In this document: one piece after another, positions 10,130-24,500 of the stretch
How positions within the stretch are numbered: position 1 is the stretch's first letter
Layout of the letters: the number at the start of each line of letters is the position of its first letter
Assembly (NCBI GenBank): GCA_035236585.1
Contig: CP141128.1
Span: 29,913,618-29,977,617, forward strand
Source of the DNA: Warburgia ugandensis
Lineage: Eukaryota > Streptophyta > Magnoliopsida > Canellales > Canellaceae
DNA: 64,000 nt
Reading direction: 5' to 3'
Notes under the pieces: generated by a model
The model's input: the letters and a program-made list of their open reading frames with translations, nothing else
The model's database searches: none
Told to the model about the DNA's origin: nothing
Position numbers and translations under genes: made by a program

Positions 10130-11380
10130 TGATTTTTATTTTTTTAAATTACTACAAGTGCGGGACTATTGATGTATCGATATGGTAGTATGAGTCAATC
10201 CCATGAAGACATAATTTTAAATATATGTGTGTTATAATTCTTATATTTTATCAACTCTTATGATTTGCCTAGCTTAACCTATATGTATTCAAAGCATAGC
10301 CTAAATTTCTTACAATCACAAACTATGTAAGAGTAGAACAACTTGAATTTTTTACAATCACAAACTATGTAAGAGTAGCACAACTTGAATTTTTTACAAT
10401 CACAAACTATGTATGAGTATAGATAGCTTGTCAAAAGAATTAATAATCTAAATTTCTGAATCTAATGGTCACTTTCAAATGAATGAAGTTATTGATTTTT
10501 ATTTGGTTTCATCCTCACCTTGGATATAAAATTAGCTACTCATATTTAACTTAAAACATACACTCAAATCTAACCTAAAAACATATCCTAAATAACACTA
10601 TAAAATCTCTAAAATTTATTCTAAATCTAATCTAATAAGATCTCTAATCTAAGCCATAAATAAAGCATGAAATAAGTTGAAAAATCAGAAAATTTCCCTA
10701 AAATTAATAAAAAAATATCCTAAAAATTATTAAAATTCTACCCTAAAATTAGCACAAAGCAACTGAGAAAAGAGTTTATTAGTTAACTTCAGTTAGCCAA
10801 GTTTCTAACCATGCTTAGGATAGTTGAAAAACTATCCTAATGTACCTTAAGACTTCCCTAAATCCTAAGCTAATCATAACATAAAATTGAATTTTAAATC
10901 TAAACCAAAAAAAAAAAAACACATACACTATAACTAAAAAATGTACATAGATCTATCTTAAAAGAATGATAAACTCCTAAAATACTAACATCTAAACATC
11001 ATAACTCAACATTCAAAATAAACAAGAGAAGCATGATATTATATCGAGTCTAATTCCTAAATCATAACAAATATTAAATAAAACTCTAAAGCAAACACAA
11101 AGTAAATAAGAACAAATAAGAAATGGAATCCAAAAAAGCATAAAGGAGAAAAAGAAGAAATTCATGGCATTACCTAGTAGCTCTCCAAAGAAACTAAAGG
11201 AATGTAGATTCCTTATCTCACTCTCTAGTCATGTCTATTAGTCATATGGCAACATAAAATTAGTTGCATGGCATGCACCTCAGGTGCCCATACACTCACA
11301 TCATAACACTCAACTATATATTGAAGAAGCTAACTTTAGATTTTAAAGAGATCGTGTACATTGTAAATAATGAGTCTTTG
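10130..11380 (-). mobile_element. Second Athila-like LTR fragment, right border unknown
   Basis: The first about 80 bp align with the U5 end of the LTR at 4707. The rest is AT-rich and has no open frame. Three 42-bp tandem repeats lie inside. No second LTR, PPT or TSD was recognised, so the extent is a guess. Confidence 0.35.
10307..10432. repeat. Three tandem copies of a 42-bp unit
   Basis: The phrase TACAATCACAAACTATGTA begins at 10311, 10353 and 10395, each followed by 'GAGTAG(A/C)ACAACTTGAA' or a close variant. Confidence 0.9.
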
Positions 11381-11385
11381 CATTT

Positions 11386-11990
11386 TAGAGAGCAACCCCT
11401 TAAACCTACTGGGACAACATATTATTGACAAGTGGAATAAAGAACTTCTTAAGCTAAAACACTTGTGGAAACCATAATACCTGGCATTGGGAATGCTCTA
11501 AGTACTATGATCCATAGTTGTTAGAAATTTCCTTATAGAAACACTCAATAAATGGCTAGGAAAATATGGAAAACATTTTGATAATGCAAATGCTTATATT
11601 CCTTAGTTTCTCACTCCTTCCCCCCTTTCTCCTTTCCCATCTCATTTTTCCATGCATTTCCTTCATTAGTTTCATGACTCACTTTTTGAATTGCCAAATA
11701 CGAAACTGGGACATTTAGAAAAGCACCATATAGTAAATTCTCACAAAAGGACACTCAGAAACTATGCAAAATGGAAACCCTAACTACATAAATCCTCCAA
11801 GAAAAGTGCAATCAAAACCCTAAGACATAACAAGCAACTACATACAATTAATATTTAGAGGTAATCAAAACCTAAGAAAATCAACAAATCTAAAAGGCCA
11901 AAACAATTATCTATGAACTTTACCAATGAAATCAATAGGAGAAGGTAGAAATAGGATTGAACGAGATCATTTGATCCCATATGTTTCCAA
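11386..11990. repeat. Dispersed repeat, copy 1 (lies in the HMGB fragment's intron side)
   Basis: Similar over about 600 bp and in the same orientation to 23265-23830, with shared phrases such as 'CAACATATTAT', 'TTTCTCACTCCTTCC', 'TTAGAAAAGCA' and 'AGAGAAGGTAGAA'-like text. A shorter third copy is at 24290-24500. No ORF, no terminal repeats seen. It could be a piece of an unknown transposon or of a duplicated gene intron. Confidence 0.65.
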
Positions 11991-12236
11991 AGAAACAGGG
12001 AACAATGTTGTAAAAGTTTTCATATTATGGGAAAAAGGCAAAAGGGAAGTAGCATAAACTGGTAGAAACTCCCACTGGATGAAGAAGTATTCGATTACAA
12101 AAATCATAGAGCTTCCTATCTGCTCTAAATTTAAAGAACAAAAATCAACAAATAAATCAAAAGAAAGGCTAAAAATATGTAAGAAAAAACAGGAAAGAAG
12201 CAGAAAAAAATATATGTATCAACAATAAAATCTTAC

Positions 12237-12350
12237 ATGAAGAAGAAGAAAGATGGAAGCCTATTAGGATCATTAGGACCCTTTCTAGACTTCTCCTTCT
12301 TGGTACGCTTTTTAAGTGCCCTCTCACTCGCTTTCCTCTTCAAAGAAAGC
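12237..12350 (-). pseudogene. HMGB-like gene, exon 2 (start of the HMG box)
   Basis: Plant HMGB proteins are small chromatin proteins that bend DNA through one HMG box. The minus strand has an acceptor (TTGTTTTAG, exon starting at 12350) and reads in frame LSLKRKASERALKKRTKKEK, a lysine-rich region, then GPNDPNRLPSFFFFM. Plant HMGB exon 2 has a basic linker, then KDPNKPKRP.SAFFVFM, ending at the same Met. A donor GTAAGA follows at 12236-12231. Several otherwise invariant residues are changed (two Lys of the PNKPKRP motif, the Ala of SAFF), so this is probably a decayed copy. Exons for the rest of the box (EEFRK..., KAGG.KW...) were not found from 12230 down to about 10130; either the gene is truncated or the next intron is very long. 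Confidence 0.65.
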
Positions 12351-12511
12351 CTAAAACAACAAAAATAAGCAAACAAGAAGAAAACCAAAATCTCCTCAAC
12401 TACTTCTCTTCAAGCAACTCTAAGATCCAATTGCTAATGGATCTAACTTCCAATGCACAGTAAGAACTCTTCAATCTGAAACTAAAACAATAGAAGTCAA
12501 AGAATACTTAC
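12351..12511 (-). other. HMGB-like fragment, intron 1
   Basis: A 161-bp AT-rich stretch with a donor GTAAGT at 12511-12506 and an acceptor ending TTTTAG at 12351. Splicing joins the codon AA|G to give ..MDSK|LSLKRK, matching the usual position of the first intron in plant HMGB genes. Confidence 0.55.
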
Positions 12512-12555
12512 TTGGAATCCATTTTTATGGACGTTGAATTTGCTCCTCCTTTCAT
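12512..12555 (-). pseudogene. HMGB-like gene, exon 1
   Basis: The minus strand reads ATG then MKGGANSTSIKMDSK and runs into the donor AA|GTAAGT. Plant HMGB1-type proteins begin MKGGKSK...(A)DSKL, so the start codon, the MKGG opening and the DSK|L splice position all agree. The exon is 44 bp and lies 161 bp upstream of exon 2 in the correct order and phase. A promoter would lie to the right (12556 onward); none was recognised. Function of the locus is doubtful given changes in exon 2. Confidence 0.6.
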
Positions 12556-14515
12556 GCAACACTAGCTGAGAAAATACCAAAACAAGTGGGAATCAGTTGG
12601 AAAACATTCAAAATCACCCAAAATTTGGCCTTCCAAAAATAAAATAAACTGACTTGTTAATTGCTTTAGACCGACAGGGGAAGACATTTTCCTATACAAA
12701 ATGTATAATTGCTTTGTTGCTTAGTTGAGTTGAGTTCATCTCCAAAGCAAAATCTCAATATTAGAATGTACCAGATGCCAGCTTGTATAACTATACATAC
12801 ATACATACATATATATATATATGATAATATATGAGTCAGAAATAGTCCAAACAATGTCTCTAATCACTTCAATTTTATACCTCAAACATACCCAAATCGG
12901 TGTAAATCTTTCAATACCAACAAGAAAACTCTCCCACAAACATGTCCTTTCAACATCATACTAAAAGGTATCATCATAATTAGAACAAGCAATTGTAAAT
13001 TTAAAGGGATACAGGTATCAACATAAAGTCAAAATTTAAAATGTATTCACCATCCTTGTAAATTTGGTTGATGCTTTATTCATGCTATACTTACACACCT
13101 AGAGCTCAAAATGCTAGTGAGCTTCCTATTCTACCTTCTTGTTTTTTAACCCATATGTTTTTTAGACTGAGTTACTCTTTTTCTATTTCATTTTCTAGGC
13201 AACATGCCCCAATGCCTACTTGGAGTCAGAAAAGTTAAAATGATAGAGCTTTGGTAGTTTGGTATCATATTTTATAACTTTATAGGCTTCAGATCATAGC
13301 AATTTGTGGTCTTAAGGAATCATATCTTGATTCCTCAATGATGGATTCTACACTGTACTTCAACTTTGAGAAACCGTGAAAATTAACTCTACTAATTCTT
13401 GTATTCTATAGGGCTGGATCCCCACAATTTGTTTGAGTCATATGTGACATATACTTTTCTACAACTACATCTTTAAGTGATCCTAGACAAAATGAACAAT
13501 AGAAAAATCCATAGGTTTACAAATTCAATACAAAAAGTTAGCAAAATAATGCCAAATGAACTGAATCATCATCATCTCTACTAGAAAATTTAAGCAAAAT
13601 TCTTAAGGTTCTCATTGGTGTATATTTCTCCTAATAACTATGCTTATCACTTCCCAAAGAAATAGATGGATCTTTAAAGAATCATCCAATGGCAACCCAA
13701 ATAACAAGAGAATTTTGTCATCAGCTCTATACCTAAAAGCTATTGTGCAAGTGATAGGAAAGAAGGAATATATAGAGGAAATCATAAATATAAATATCCA
13801 AAAGTTTTGATGTGGAAATACAAATGGTAATGAAATTGGATACCATTAGAGATACAATGGATAGATACAATGACATAAATAAACCAAACTAATATATCAA
13901 AAGATCTCAACTCCTATTATTCAAAGATCTCATGAATTAACTTTTTCCTCTTTCCTTCTAATTCAATGAAAAAGAAATCTTGACACCAATAGAGAAAAGA
14001 AATCTTCATGAAAGTGAGGATTACACCACATGTCAAACCTACTTAATTGTTGGCCAAGCTATCAACTAAACAACTAGCTTCATGGGAACTACATATACAT
14101 TTAATTAATGCAAGGATATGGCTTAATGTGGATCTACCATTTTGAAGATCGAATTTCTACAATAGCGAGGAGTTTCGAAAACATACCTTTGGGTTTGACA
14201 CTACATCTCCGACTCAATATCTCAACCAAAACACTTCAAACCCATGAATAAAATTTAGAAACATGTTTTCGTAGCACAAATCAACAATTTCTTATGATTC
14301 CAAAGCTAAAAAAGATAAACTTCAGCTTCCAAAGAAAATTCCACCCTCTTTCTCCAATTTTACTTGAAAATCTCGATAATTATTTGGTAGAATAGATAGG
14401 CTGGTCTAGATCTCAAATATCACACTCCAAATCAATGAAAAAAAGAGAGCAGAAACTATCTCTACAATGTGAATGAACGAAAATGTGTCCAATTCTATGG
14501 AAAAAAAGGACAAAT
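12556..14515. other. AT-rich intergenic stretch
   Basis: No convincing coding frame, RNA gene or transposon end. A CATA/TA microsatellite lies at 12791-12822. Confidence 0.4.
12791..12822. repeat. (CATA)n/(TA)n microsatellite
   Basis: Perfect CATA repeats pass into TA repeats. Confidence 0.9.
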
Positions 14516-14883
14516 TTAATTGTAACAACCCAAGTTTTTCAAACACTTTTTAACAAATTTTTTGAAAAGTGGGGTCCCAAGTTTTGAAAAACAAAATAGC
14601 GAAAGACAATTTCAATGAATTTCATTCTAAGAAAAACCCAGAGTGTTAACCATTGACTCAAAACTCAAGTAAATTTTTTAATTTTCAAAGAAACCTTTGC
14701 AAAACAAGTTTACTTCTTTAGGACCCATCTAGTCAATAGCCACATTCCCAATCACATTCTAATAAAATCCATTAATATAGATATACATGTACAATCTAAG
14801 TAGAATTAAGAACATACCTTTAAATGAATTGTCTCGATCACTGCTCATATGGCTCCTCATCAGTCATATCTATCTCTCAATTT

Positions 14884-14929
14884 CTGAGGCATTGCAATAA
14901 TAATACAATGCCTTAGCAAGCAATGCTTG
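14884..14929 (-). other. Paired hairpin motif in LTR U5, family 3
   Basis: Hairpin 1: CTGAGGCATTG (14884-14894) against CAATGCCTTAG (14906-14916), ten of eleven positions complementary. Hairpin 2: CAAGC-AAT-GCTTG (14917-14929), followed by GTAG. It lies 363-408 bp from the U5 end of the LTR. See findings for the comparison. Confidence 0.65.
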
Positions 14930-15309
14930 GTAGTCGAATAAGATGCTTATGAAATTTGAAATATAATATTTGCTTTCACAATATGATAATCATTTTATTG
15001 CACAAAACATTTTGCATCAATAATCAATAATTTGCAAGATTAACCTGAAAATAATCCAAAACTTTGGAATATAATTTTCCAAGCATTTCATCTAAATATC
15101 ATAAATAAATTGAGCCACATTATATCATATCGAAATCCAAATTAGTATCTCAAGTAAACTTAATTACTAGATGTAAACATCATAAATAAATCTAGAAATG
15201 CTCAATCATGTCCAATCACAATTCAGATCAGGAATGAAGATATTGAATGTGCAAGCGAGTTAAATAATGTTAAACTCGTAAACTAATGAATATAGTCATC
15301 AAGGTACAC

Positions 15310-15780
15310 CCCTATTATGCAGGGCCCACAGTCCTCCAGTCAACATTGGGTATACATTATGGTCATGAGCTTATACCAGGCATATCACCATGCCATAAAA
15401 TTGTTAGTGGTCATAGAACCCTGATCTCATAAGAAAATCAAGCACACGTGCTATCACTCCCTCGTGATCACAACACCTTATACAGGAATACAAGGAACTA
15501 CTATGCTATAGTGATAACCAACAAAACATGCTCTATTGACTGCTACTCCCTACTGACACTGAAACAAGAGACTCATGTAGGTCTACATGGATGGGACTGG
15601 ACTGGTAGTGTGGGCTACCCATGGTGCCTACCCCTACCGAATGCCATCTACAGGCAGGCATCTATCATCTCATAATCTCAGAGCGTGGGTGGTCAGCCCT
15701 ATACCCCTCCTAGCATAGCATCCCCCAGGCAACAAGCCTGTCAAAAACAAAATCCTTAGGCCTCCATGCCTTGATATAAA
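15310..15780 (-). other. GC-rich structured island of the LTR, family 3
   Basis: Markedly richer in GC than the surrounding LTR and carries the phrase GGGTGGTCAGCCC then CATAGCATCCCCCAGGC, also found in modified form in the other Tekay-like LTRs of this window. It opens short frames that I consider chance. Confidence 0.5.
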
Positions 15781-17992
15781 ACAATAGCATCATGTTACAT
15801 GCCTGTCTCATATCAATCTACTAAAATACTGTATCATGATCAAGCCTACATGGCTTGTAAATCAAAATCATGCAGTAGTAAAACATGTCATGCACCATAA
15901 AAAACATGCCTTTCTAAATGATTAGGATACATTTAAAATCCATGGAGGTATAATCACAATATAACAATCCTCCATATACAAAACCATGTCCTTTTCTTTT
16001 CATAATTCATGCCATAAATACTGCATGTATACTATAACATAATAATCACATTTTATAAATAATTTATACAATTCAAATCTCAATCATCTATCAAATCATA
16101 TCATGAGTATATAAATAAATCATGCAGTTTATGAAAATTAGCATATTAAATTTCACCTACCTTGAATATGGCTCTCAAATCCTTAGAACAGTCCACTATA
16201 TCAATTGCACATCAATCGGCGTATCTGTCAAGTCATACATACATTTTAAGTTAATCACTTATTCATAATTTCTCACCCATTACCCATCTAGTCTTTGATC
16301 ATCATTAATTATGATGATCTTACTCTTATTGACTTTTAATCCTATGTGTATTTCTTTATTTTCATAACATCCATCAATTTTGATCATTAATTAAAGATCA
16401 ATGGTTTAGATAGTTTGATTTATCCTTATTCCAGTCAATCTAAGCTGTGATCAGCTCAATAGATGCATCCTAGTCATCAAAAAGCTTAATCATTCCATCT
16501 CATTGGAAATTGAGGTGATCCAATCGTTGGATTGTTCTTATAGCCTCAATTCATGATTAGATTACTAATTCCAATCTCAATCATCACAAATTAGTTCAAT
16601 TGCATATTTATCTAACCATTCTGGTGTATATCCATGATTTATGTCTTGATTTAATGGTCAGATCACTCTCTGATCGACCAATTCTAAAATCCTAGGTTAG
16701 ATCAATGCTCTAGATCAACTTATAGGATGAATACACATGATCTGATCATTAGATCCATCAATCTGGCTCTTGGATCATATAATTGTTCAAGTTTCAGGGC
16801 TTGATCGTCCCCTAATTAGCTTGATCTAAGTTATTGGATGACATTTTAGAGATTTGATCTCACTAAATGTGATCAAATCAGGATTTTGATGCTAAAATCT
16901 TGTTCACATCATCGATATAGTTCCAATAATGTCTCAGATCAAAAATCGTGCTTATATAGCCTCCACAATTGCAAAAATATCATTTCAGATCACTTTTCAA
17001 AGGTACAAATCAAAATTCAGTTCAAAAAGCGAGAAACCCATCTTCCCTAGGATGTTCATGTTCGGGACATGTACCTAGGATGTCTGTGTCTTGGTCACTA
17101 GGATGCATGTGTGTGCATCCCTAGTTGTCAGGACTCCCGAACATCCCCACCCCTGTGTCACCGTTGCACACGGTGCCTGCACACGTGCTGTCACACTGTG
17201 CGTATGCATTCTCTTTCCCATCAACTGGGTGGCATCCTGAGTGCGATGTCCATCGAGGATGACAAGCCTGGACTATCCATTAGGTTTTGGCTTGATCTAT
17301 AACCCACATGACCAAATTCTTATTTTTTATTTTTTTTTCCATTCCAAGGGTTTTGAGGGTGCAGGAACTCAATGAATGGTTCAGATCATCCATCTGAACT
17401 GTCCTTGAGATGGGTTTTCTACCATGTCATAGTTTTTTCCTTTATTAAGTTTTTAACAGCTGAAAAACTCAACTCTGCCAGTGGGGAAAGATGAAAAATA
17501 GCAAAATAAAATTGTGGAATGGAAATATGAGAAGGAACCTAAGATTTACCTATTAGATCGATGAGAAATTCGATCTTTGAGTGGTTTTCTTGAGAAGAAG
17601 AGGTGGATGAAATGAGACGTCACTAGGATCTTTAGGCAATCCACTAGAGAAACAAAGGGGAAGATGGTGTGATCAGATTGTAGTGCTGATCATTGACAGA
17701 TCCATAATAGTAGATCGAATGAGAGAGGGGAAAACAAGAAGATGATGAATAGTGCTCGCAAGGGTATTTCAGTCTTATTGCTAATAATGATGGGTGGTTG
17801 ACATAATGATTACTCCTTTAATCATCATGTCCCGACTTCACTTTTGACTATCTCCATTTTGGAAATCGCAACACACAATATGCGTCCCACATGTCAAATG
17901 GCCATTTTACTCTTTTGTAAAATAATTAGGCAAATTTTCCCATGAACTTCAAAATTCACTCAAATTGGGATTTAAAAATTAAGAATGTTACA

Positions 17993-18045
17993 ATCTTCCC
18001 TTCTCATAGGAATTTCGTCCTCCAAAATTCTTTCCATGTTATCCT
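17993..18045 (-). other. Polypurine tract and pol C-terminus of the family-3 gypsy element
   Basis: Reading the minus strand toward the LTR gives ILEDEIPMRRED just before the LTR, equivalent to the conserved (F)EDEI.LR end of Tekay/Del polyproteins, with the purine run AGAAGGGAAGA (18004-17994) as PPT adjoining TGTAACATT. Confidence 0.65.
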
Positions 18046-20217
18046 TCAAACAATTCTAGATGGATCCCCATGTCACAAGATATGATAATTGTGACAATAA
18101 TTCCAAAATCAACATCAATAAACAATTCTATGGCATGTCATCCCCTCATATCTCGACTCAGTGATAGCATTTTATCAGACTAAGGGAACTATCAACTTAG
18201 TCACCCATTTGGCCTAATGCTAGGCCATAGCAGTCTCAATAAACTGCTTCTCTATCAATAGGAGTATCATGGTCAAGGAATTTCACCTTCTTCGACCACA
18301 CTCATACATATATAAATTCCCAATAAAAGATGAGTCTTTAAGATACCCATCTGAGTAACATTTGAATTTTCAAACTGTCACATTCATACATACCATCAGT
18401 GCATTGATTCCATCAATTTGTGTCTCCCAAAACATGTAATAATCATAACAAGTTCTAAAATTTGTCTTAAAGATGTCTGAGTTACAATCCTCTGTTGGTG
18501 ATAATCTTACTTCAAATCAATATCCACAAATACCACGCACAATTAAGATTTGATCAAATAGATCATCAATACATGATAGAAAATACCAATTCTCCAATGC
18601 AATGCTATCAAATAATCAATAATTTGTGCACAGCAATAAGGATCTGTCTCTCTTCTCCTAAAGAGGACTAATGAACCATATGAAGACTCATCATGTCTAA
18701 TAAACTCTTGTCAAGTAATTACCGTAACTAGAACCCTTCTAGCTCAGCTGGGGCTATTAAGTATGGCACACAAAATGACACTATGTCTGATGCCAATTCA
18801 ATGGTAACATCAATATCTCATGGTGCAAAGTCATGGTACCTCCTTAGGAAAGATTATGGATTCTCATACACCATCTTCGTACTCAATCTGTGGCTGCTTT
18901 TTGTCATCCACTGTCACTCTAACGAGGAGGACTTAGCACCTTAGGAAAATACACACTACCCTTGAGGCAAAAACAACACAACCTTAGTGATGCTCTACCT
19001 ACACAGGAATGAGGTCACTGATTGCCCAAGTACACTAAAAGTAATCTTTTCATCACATCAATCAACTGGCCCCCAATAATAAAATCCTTCCTAAGAATGG
19101 TATCATAATTATTCACATCGAGTAAGATAAGATCAATATCCATCTTCTCACTCATCACTGTCCTATATACATAGATATATTCATCAAGGCGCCAACACAT
19201 AACGTACAAAAACGACTGGATCCTAAATTAATAAGGATTCTAGTATGTTTACTAGAAATAGAGAAAATATTTTCCATTGCCCAATTAGAGGCCTATACTT
19301 GCCTTCAAGTAATGGCAGAAACTCATCATTGCTAATGTGGACCTATTTTTGCCCTATATCCAATGTCAGTCTATCTGACTCATTGCCCTGTGGAATAGTC
19401 TCCATTGAAATACTTTGACTCTCCACAATCAAAACATTTGACGGATTGCCTTTGTAATGGCTACTGCTAATGCTACTATCACTACTGTGGAGGTCTACTA
19501 ACTTTAGGGCATAGCTACCCAGATGCTTATTCTTGTACTAATGCACCTTATCTTATTGGCATTCCAATTCTTCCTGATCAAATGTCACTAGCTCAGTGGC
19601 CTCTATAACTATGTTAGTGAAAGGGGGTCTCTTGTCCTTATTGGGCTGACTCAAACTACTCATGTCCGAGTATCTACATTCAGCCCGAGTCCCAAGAGAA
19701 TATCTCTCTATAACACAGAGGCCAAATCTACTGCTTCTATCACCAATGTAGGATGTACTACCATCACCTAATTCATCAATCAAGGTGTCACACATAACAT
19801 AATCTATGTGTACCCTCCTTACCTATCATAAAGGAGTTTGGCTTAAGTCTAATCAATTATACATTCCAGTTCAATACAGTTGAACTTTCTAATTTCTCTG
19901 CTCTACAACAATAAACACTCATAGTAACACCAAATGCTCATATGGAAAAGATACTAATCCTCATGGCCTTTCTAAGAGCTATTCAAATAAAAATCCAGGC
20001 ACTTGAACTCTTAAAGTATTTCATATACATATTTTTTCTATCATATAGTAAAGTTCTCACCCCGAGAAACTAATTCATAATCTTTATTCTGATTCTTTTC
20101 TCACAATTAATTCATGTACTCTCCAAGACTTCACACATACTATTCTTACATTAGAAATTGTACTCCCGATAAGTTGTCTCCATTAGTAAATCATCCATCA
20201 ACAATAATATTCTTATT
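18046..20217 (-). pseudogene. Strongly decayed Tekay-like gag-pol remnant
   Basis: This is the internal region of the element whose LTRs are at 14521 and 20218. It is about half the usual length, so most of integrase and part of gag are missing. Readable islands on the minus strand are: a zinc-knuckle-like CFDCGES at about 19430-19410; a protease-side phrase at 19209-19015 (MDIDLILLDVNNYDTIL, compare V.L.DFDVIL of Tekay proteases); and an RT relic at about 18590-18440 with IDDLFDQI and then FKTNFRTCYDYY (compare [10 protein letters not shown] and KTAFRTRYGHYEF). Stops are frequent in every frame. The family is well supported by the combination of LTR, PPT and RT words. No activity is possible. 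Confidence 0.6.
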
Positions 20218-21089
20218 TAGAGACACTAACTCGTGTGGTTGCGTCGTGCGCATGCATTCTCTTGTGCATCAACCGAGAGGCGTCTTGGGCACAACATCCA
20301 TTGAGGATGATTAGTCTAGACTTTCTGTTTGGTTTTGGTTTGATCTACAGCTTTGATGACCAAATTTTTGTTTCATTTTTTCCGTTCATAAGGTTTTGAG
20401 GGTTTAGGAACTCAATGAACGGTTTAGATCATCCATCTAAGTTGTCCTTAAGACTGGTTTTTTCCTTGATTAAGTTTTTAATAGCTAGAAAACGCAACTT
20501 GGCTGGTGAGGAAAGATGGAAAACTACAACGGAATGGAAAGATGAGAAGGAAACTGAGATTTACCTATCAGATCGGTGAGAAATCTAATCTTTGAGTGGT
20601 TTTCTTGAGAAAAAGAGGTGGATGAAATGACACATTGCCATGATCTTCAAGTGATCCACAGGGAAACAAAGGGGAAGATGATGAATAGTGCTTATGGGGG
20701 TATTTCAATCTTATTGCAGATAATGATGGGTGGGTGACACAATGATTACTCCTTTAATCATCAAGTCCCCACTTCACTTTTGACTATCTCCATTTTGAAA
20801 ATTTCATCACACAATGTGGGTCCCACATGTCAAATGACCATTTTACCCTCTTGTAAAATAATTAGGCAAATTTTCGCCTGAAACTCCATTTTGGGAGTTC
20901 TTGGTGTTGTTGGATTGCATTTTTCAAGTACAATCCAATTATGGAGGTTTCAATACTTGATTTGATATCTATCAAGTTACCCCACTCGTAAAACTCCAAA
21001 ATTATGAAATTTCACTATTTTCTTTGTATCTCAATTGAAAATTTTTCAAAATTCACTCAAATTGGGATTTAAAAATTAGGGATGTTACA
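20218..21089 (-). mobile_element. Truncated 5' LTR of the family-3 gypsy element
   Basis: Aligns with 17195-17992 of the left LTR (same GTGCG(C/T)ATGCATTCTCTT, TGAGGATGA and AAAATAATTAGGCAAATTTTC phrases) and ends GGGATGTTACA. The PBS-side part of this LTR and the PBS are deleted, so only its U3-side third remains. Confidence 0.7.
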
Positions 21090-23260
<2,171 letters not shown>

Positions 23261-23264
23261 TTTG

Positions 23265-23830
23265 CATTGTACAAAGCAACCCCTTCAACCTGCGGGAACA
23301 ACATATTATGAACAGGAAGAATAAAGAACTTCCTAAGGTAACATTAGTGAGCTGATTCACCATCTTCAATATTTATCCTTTTCTTTTTGTTATACTAGAA
23401 AACATTTGGATAGAAAATGCTTGTATCCCATAATTTCTCACTCCTTCCTAATTTCTCTTTTCCCATCTTAGTTTTCCTACATTTTTAGCTTTTGTTTCAT
23501 GGTTCACTTCTTGAATTGCAAAATATTAAATTGGGATACTTAGAAAAGCATCATATGGGAAACTCTCGAAAAAGGACACTTAGAAAGACTGCAACATCAA
23601 AACCCTAACTAAACAAATCCTCCAACAAAGGTGCAATCAAAACACTAAAACATAACAAATGACTACATGCCATTAATCTTTAGAGGTAATGATAAACTAA
23701 CAGACTCAACAATTTTGAAAGGGCATAACAATTATCTACAAACTTTACTACTAAAATCAACAAGAGAAGGTAGAACTAGAATTGACCAAGATCATTTCAT
23801 CCCATCTACATGCTGCAAAAATCTTCAGGT
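23265..23830. repeat. Dispersed repeat, copy 2
   Basis: Similar to 11386-11990 in the same orientation, with small gaps. No coding frame. Confidence 0.65.
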
Positions 23831-24289
23831 TACTCGAAAAAGATGAAAGGGAACTAGCAATAAAATATTATCATGAAATGCAACCAAAGAAATTTAGGAC
23901 CATTAATCCCTGAAGCCTATCAAATCCACAAAACATAAACATTATTGAGATCTTACCAATACTCTAGTTCAAACATCAAGCACCAAAATCAGCATGAAGT
24001 AAATATTGAAAACCCAAGCCAACAAGAAACAAAAGAAAAATTAAATCAAGAATTAGGATAAGAATTAAGATTTTTAGAACTAGACTAGTAGTTGATTTTA
24101 TTCTATCAAACATTAATGAACAACTCATGAAACCTTAGATTATACCTTAAGAAAAGCCTCACTTAATATAAAGAGCATTCCAAAATCTGAAAAACAATCC
24201 AAAATGTTGCATCAACGATCATACTACAAATAAACAACTCTGAGAGGTCGTCAATGAGATTTCACATCAACCAAGCTAGCAAAAAATCA

Positions 24290-24500
24290 AAACCTTAACT
24301 AAATGAAGCATCCAAGAAAAGTTCAATCAAAATGCTCAAACATAACCGATGACTACATATGAATAATGTTTGGATGTAAAGAAAAATATCAAGAATCAAG
24401 AAATTAGAAAGAGAAAACCCTTACTGAAATAACTACTAAAATGAATAAGATAAGGCTAGAGAAGATGATTTAATCATATGAATGTTGTTTCCCATAGTGA
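24290..24500. repeat. Dispersed repeat, partial copy 3
   Basis: Resembles the 3' part of copy 2 (about 23600-23830): AACC(C/T)TAACTAAA, 'ATAAC(C/A)(G/A)ATGACTACAT', 'ATAAGGCTAGA'-like phrases. Confidence 0.5.

Larger units (their letters stand above)
14521..17992 (-). mobile_element. 3' LTR of a decayed Tekay-like gypsy element (about 3.5 kb)
   Basis: The plus strand starts TGTAACAACCCAAG and ends GAATGTTACA, the TG..CA ends typical of Tekay/Del LTRs. A pyrimidine/purine tract and pol end abut it at 17993, so in the element's sense (minus) this is the 3' LTR. It holds paired hairpins at 14884-14929 and a GC-rich structured island at about 15310-15780. Compared with the second LTR (20218-21089) it lacks about 165 bp near its U3 end. 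The flanking 5-mers (TTAAT at 14516, TTAGC at 21090) match only in part, so the original TSD is not proven. Confidence 0.7.

Noticed and set aside
12666..12939. Two minus-strand frames upstream of the HMGB-like start
   Set aside because: They run through a CATA/TA microsatellite and have no conserved features.
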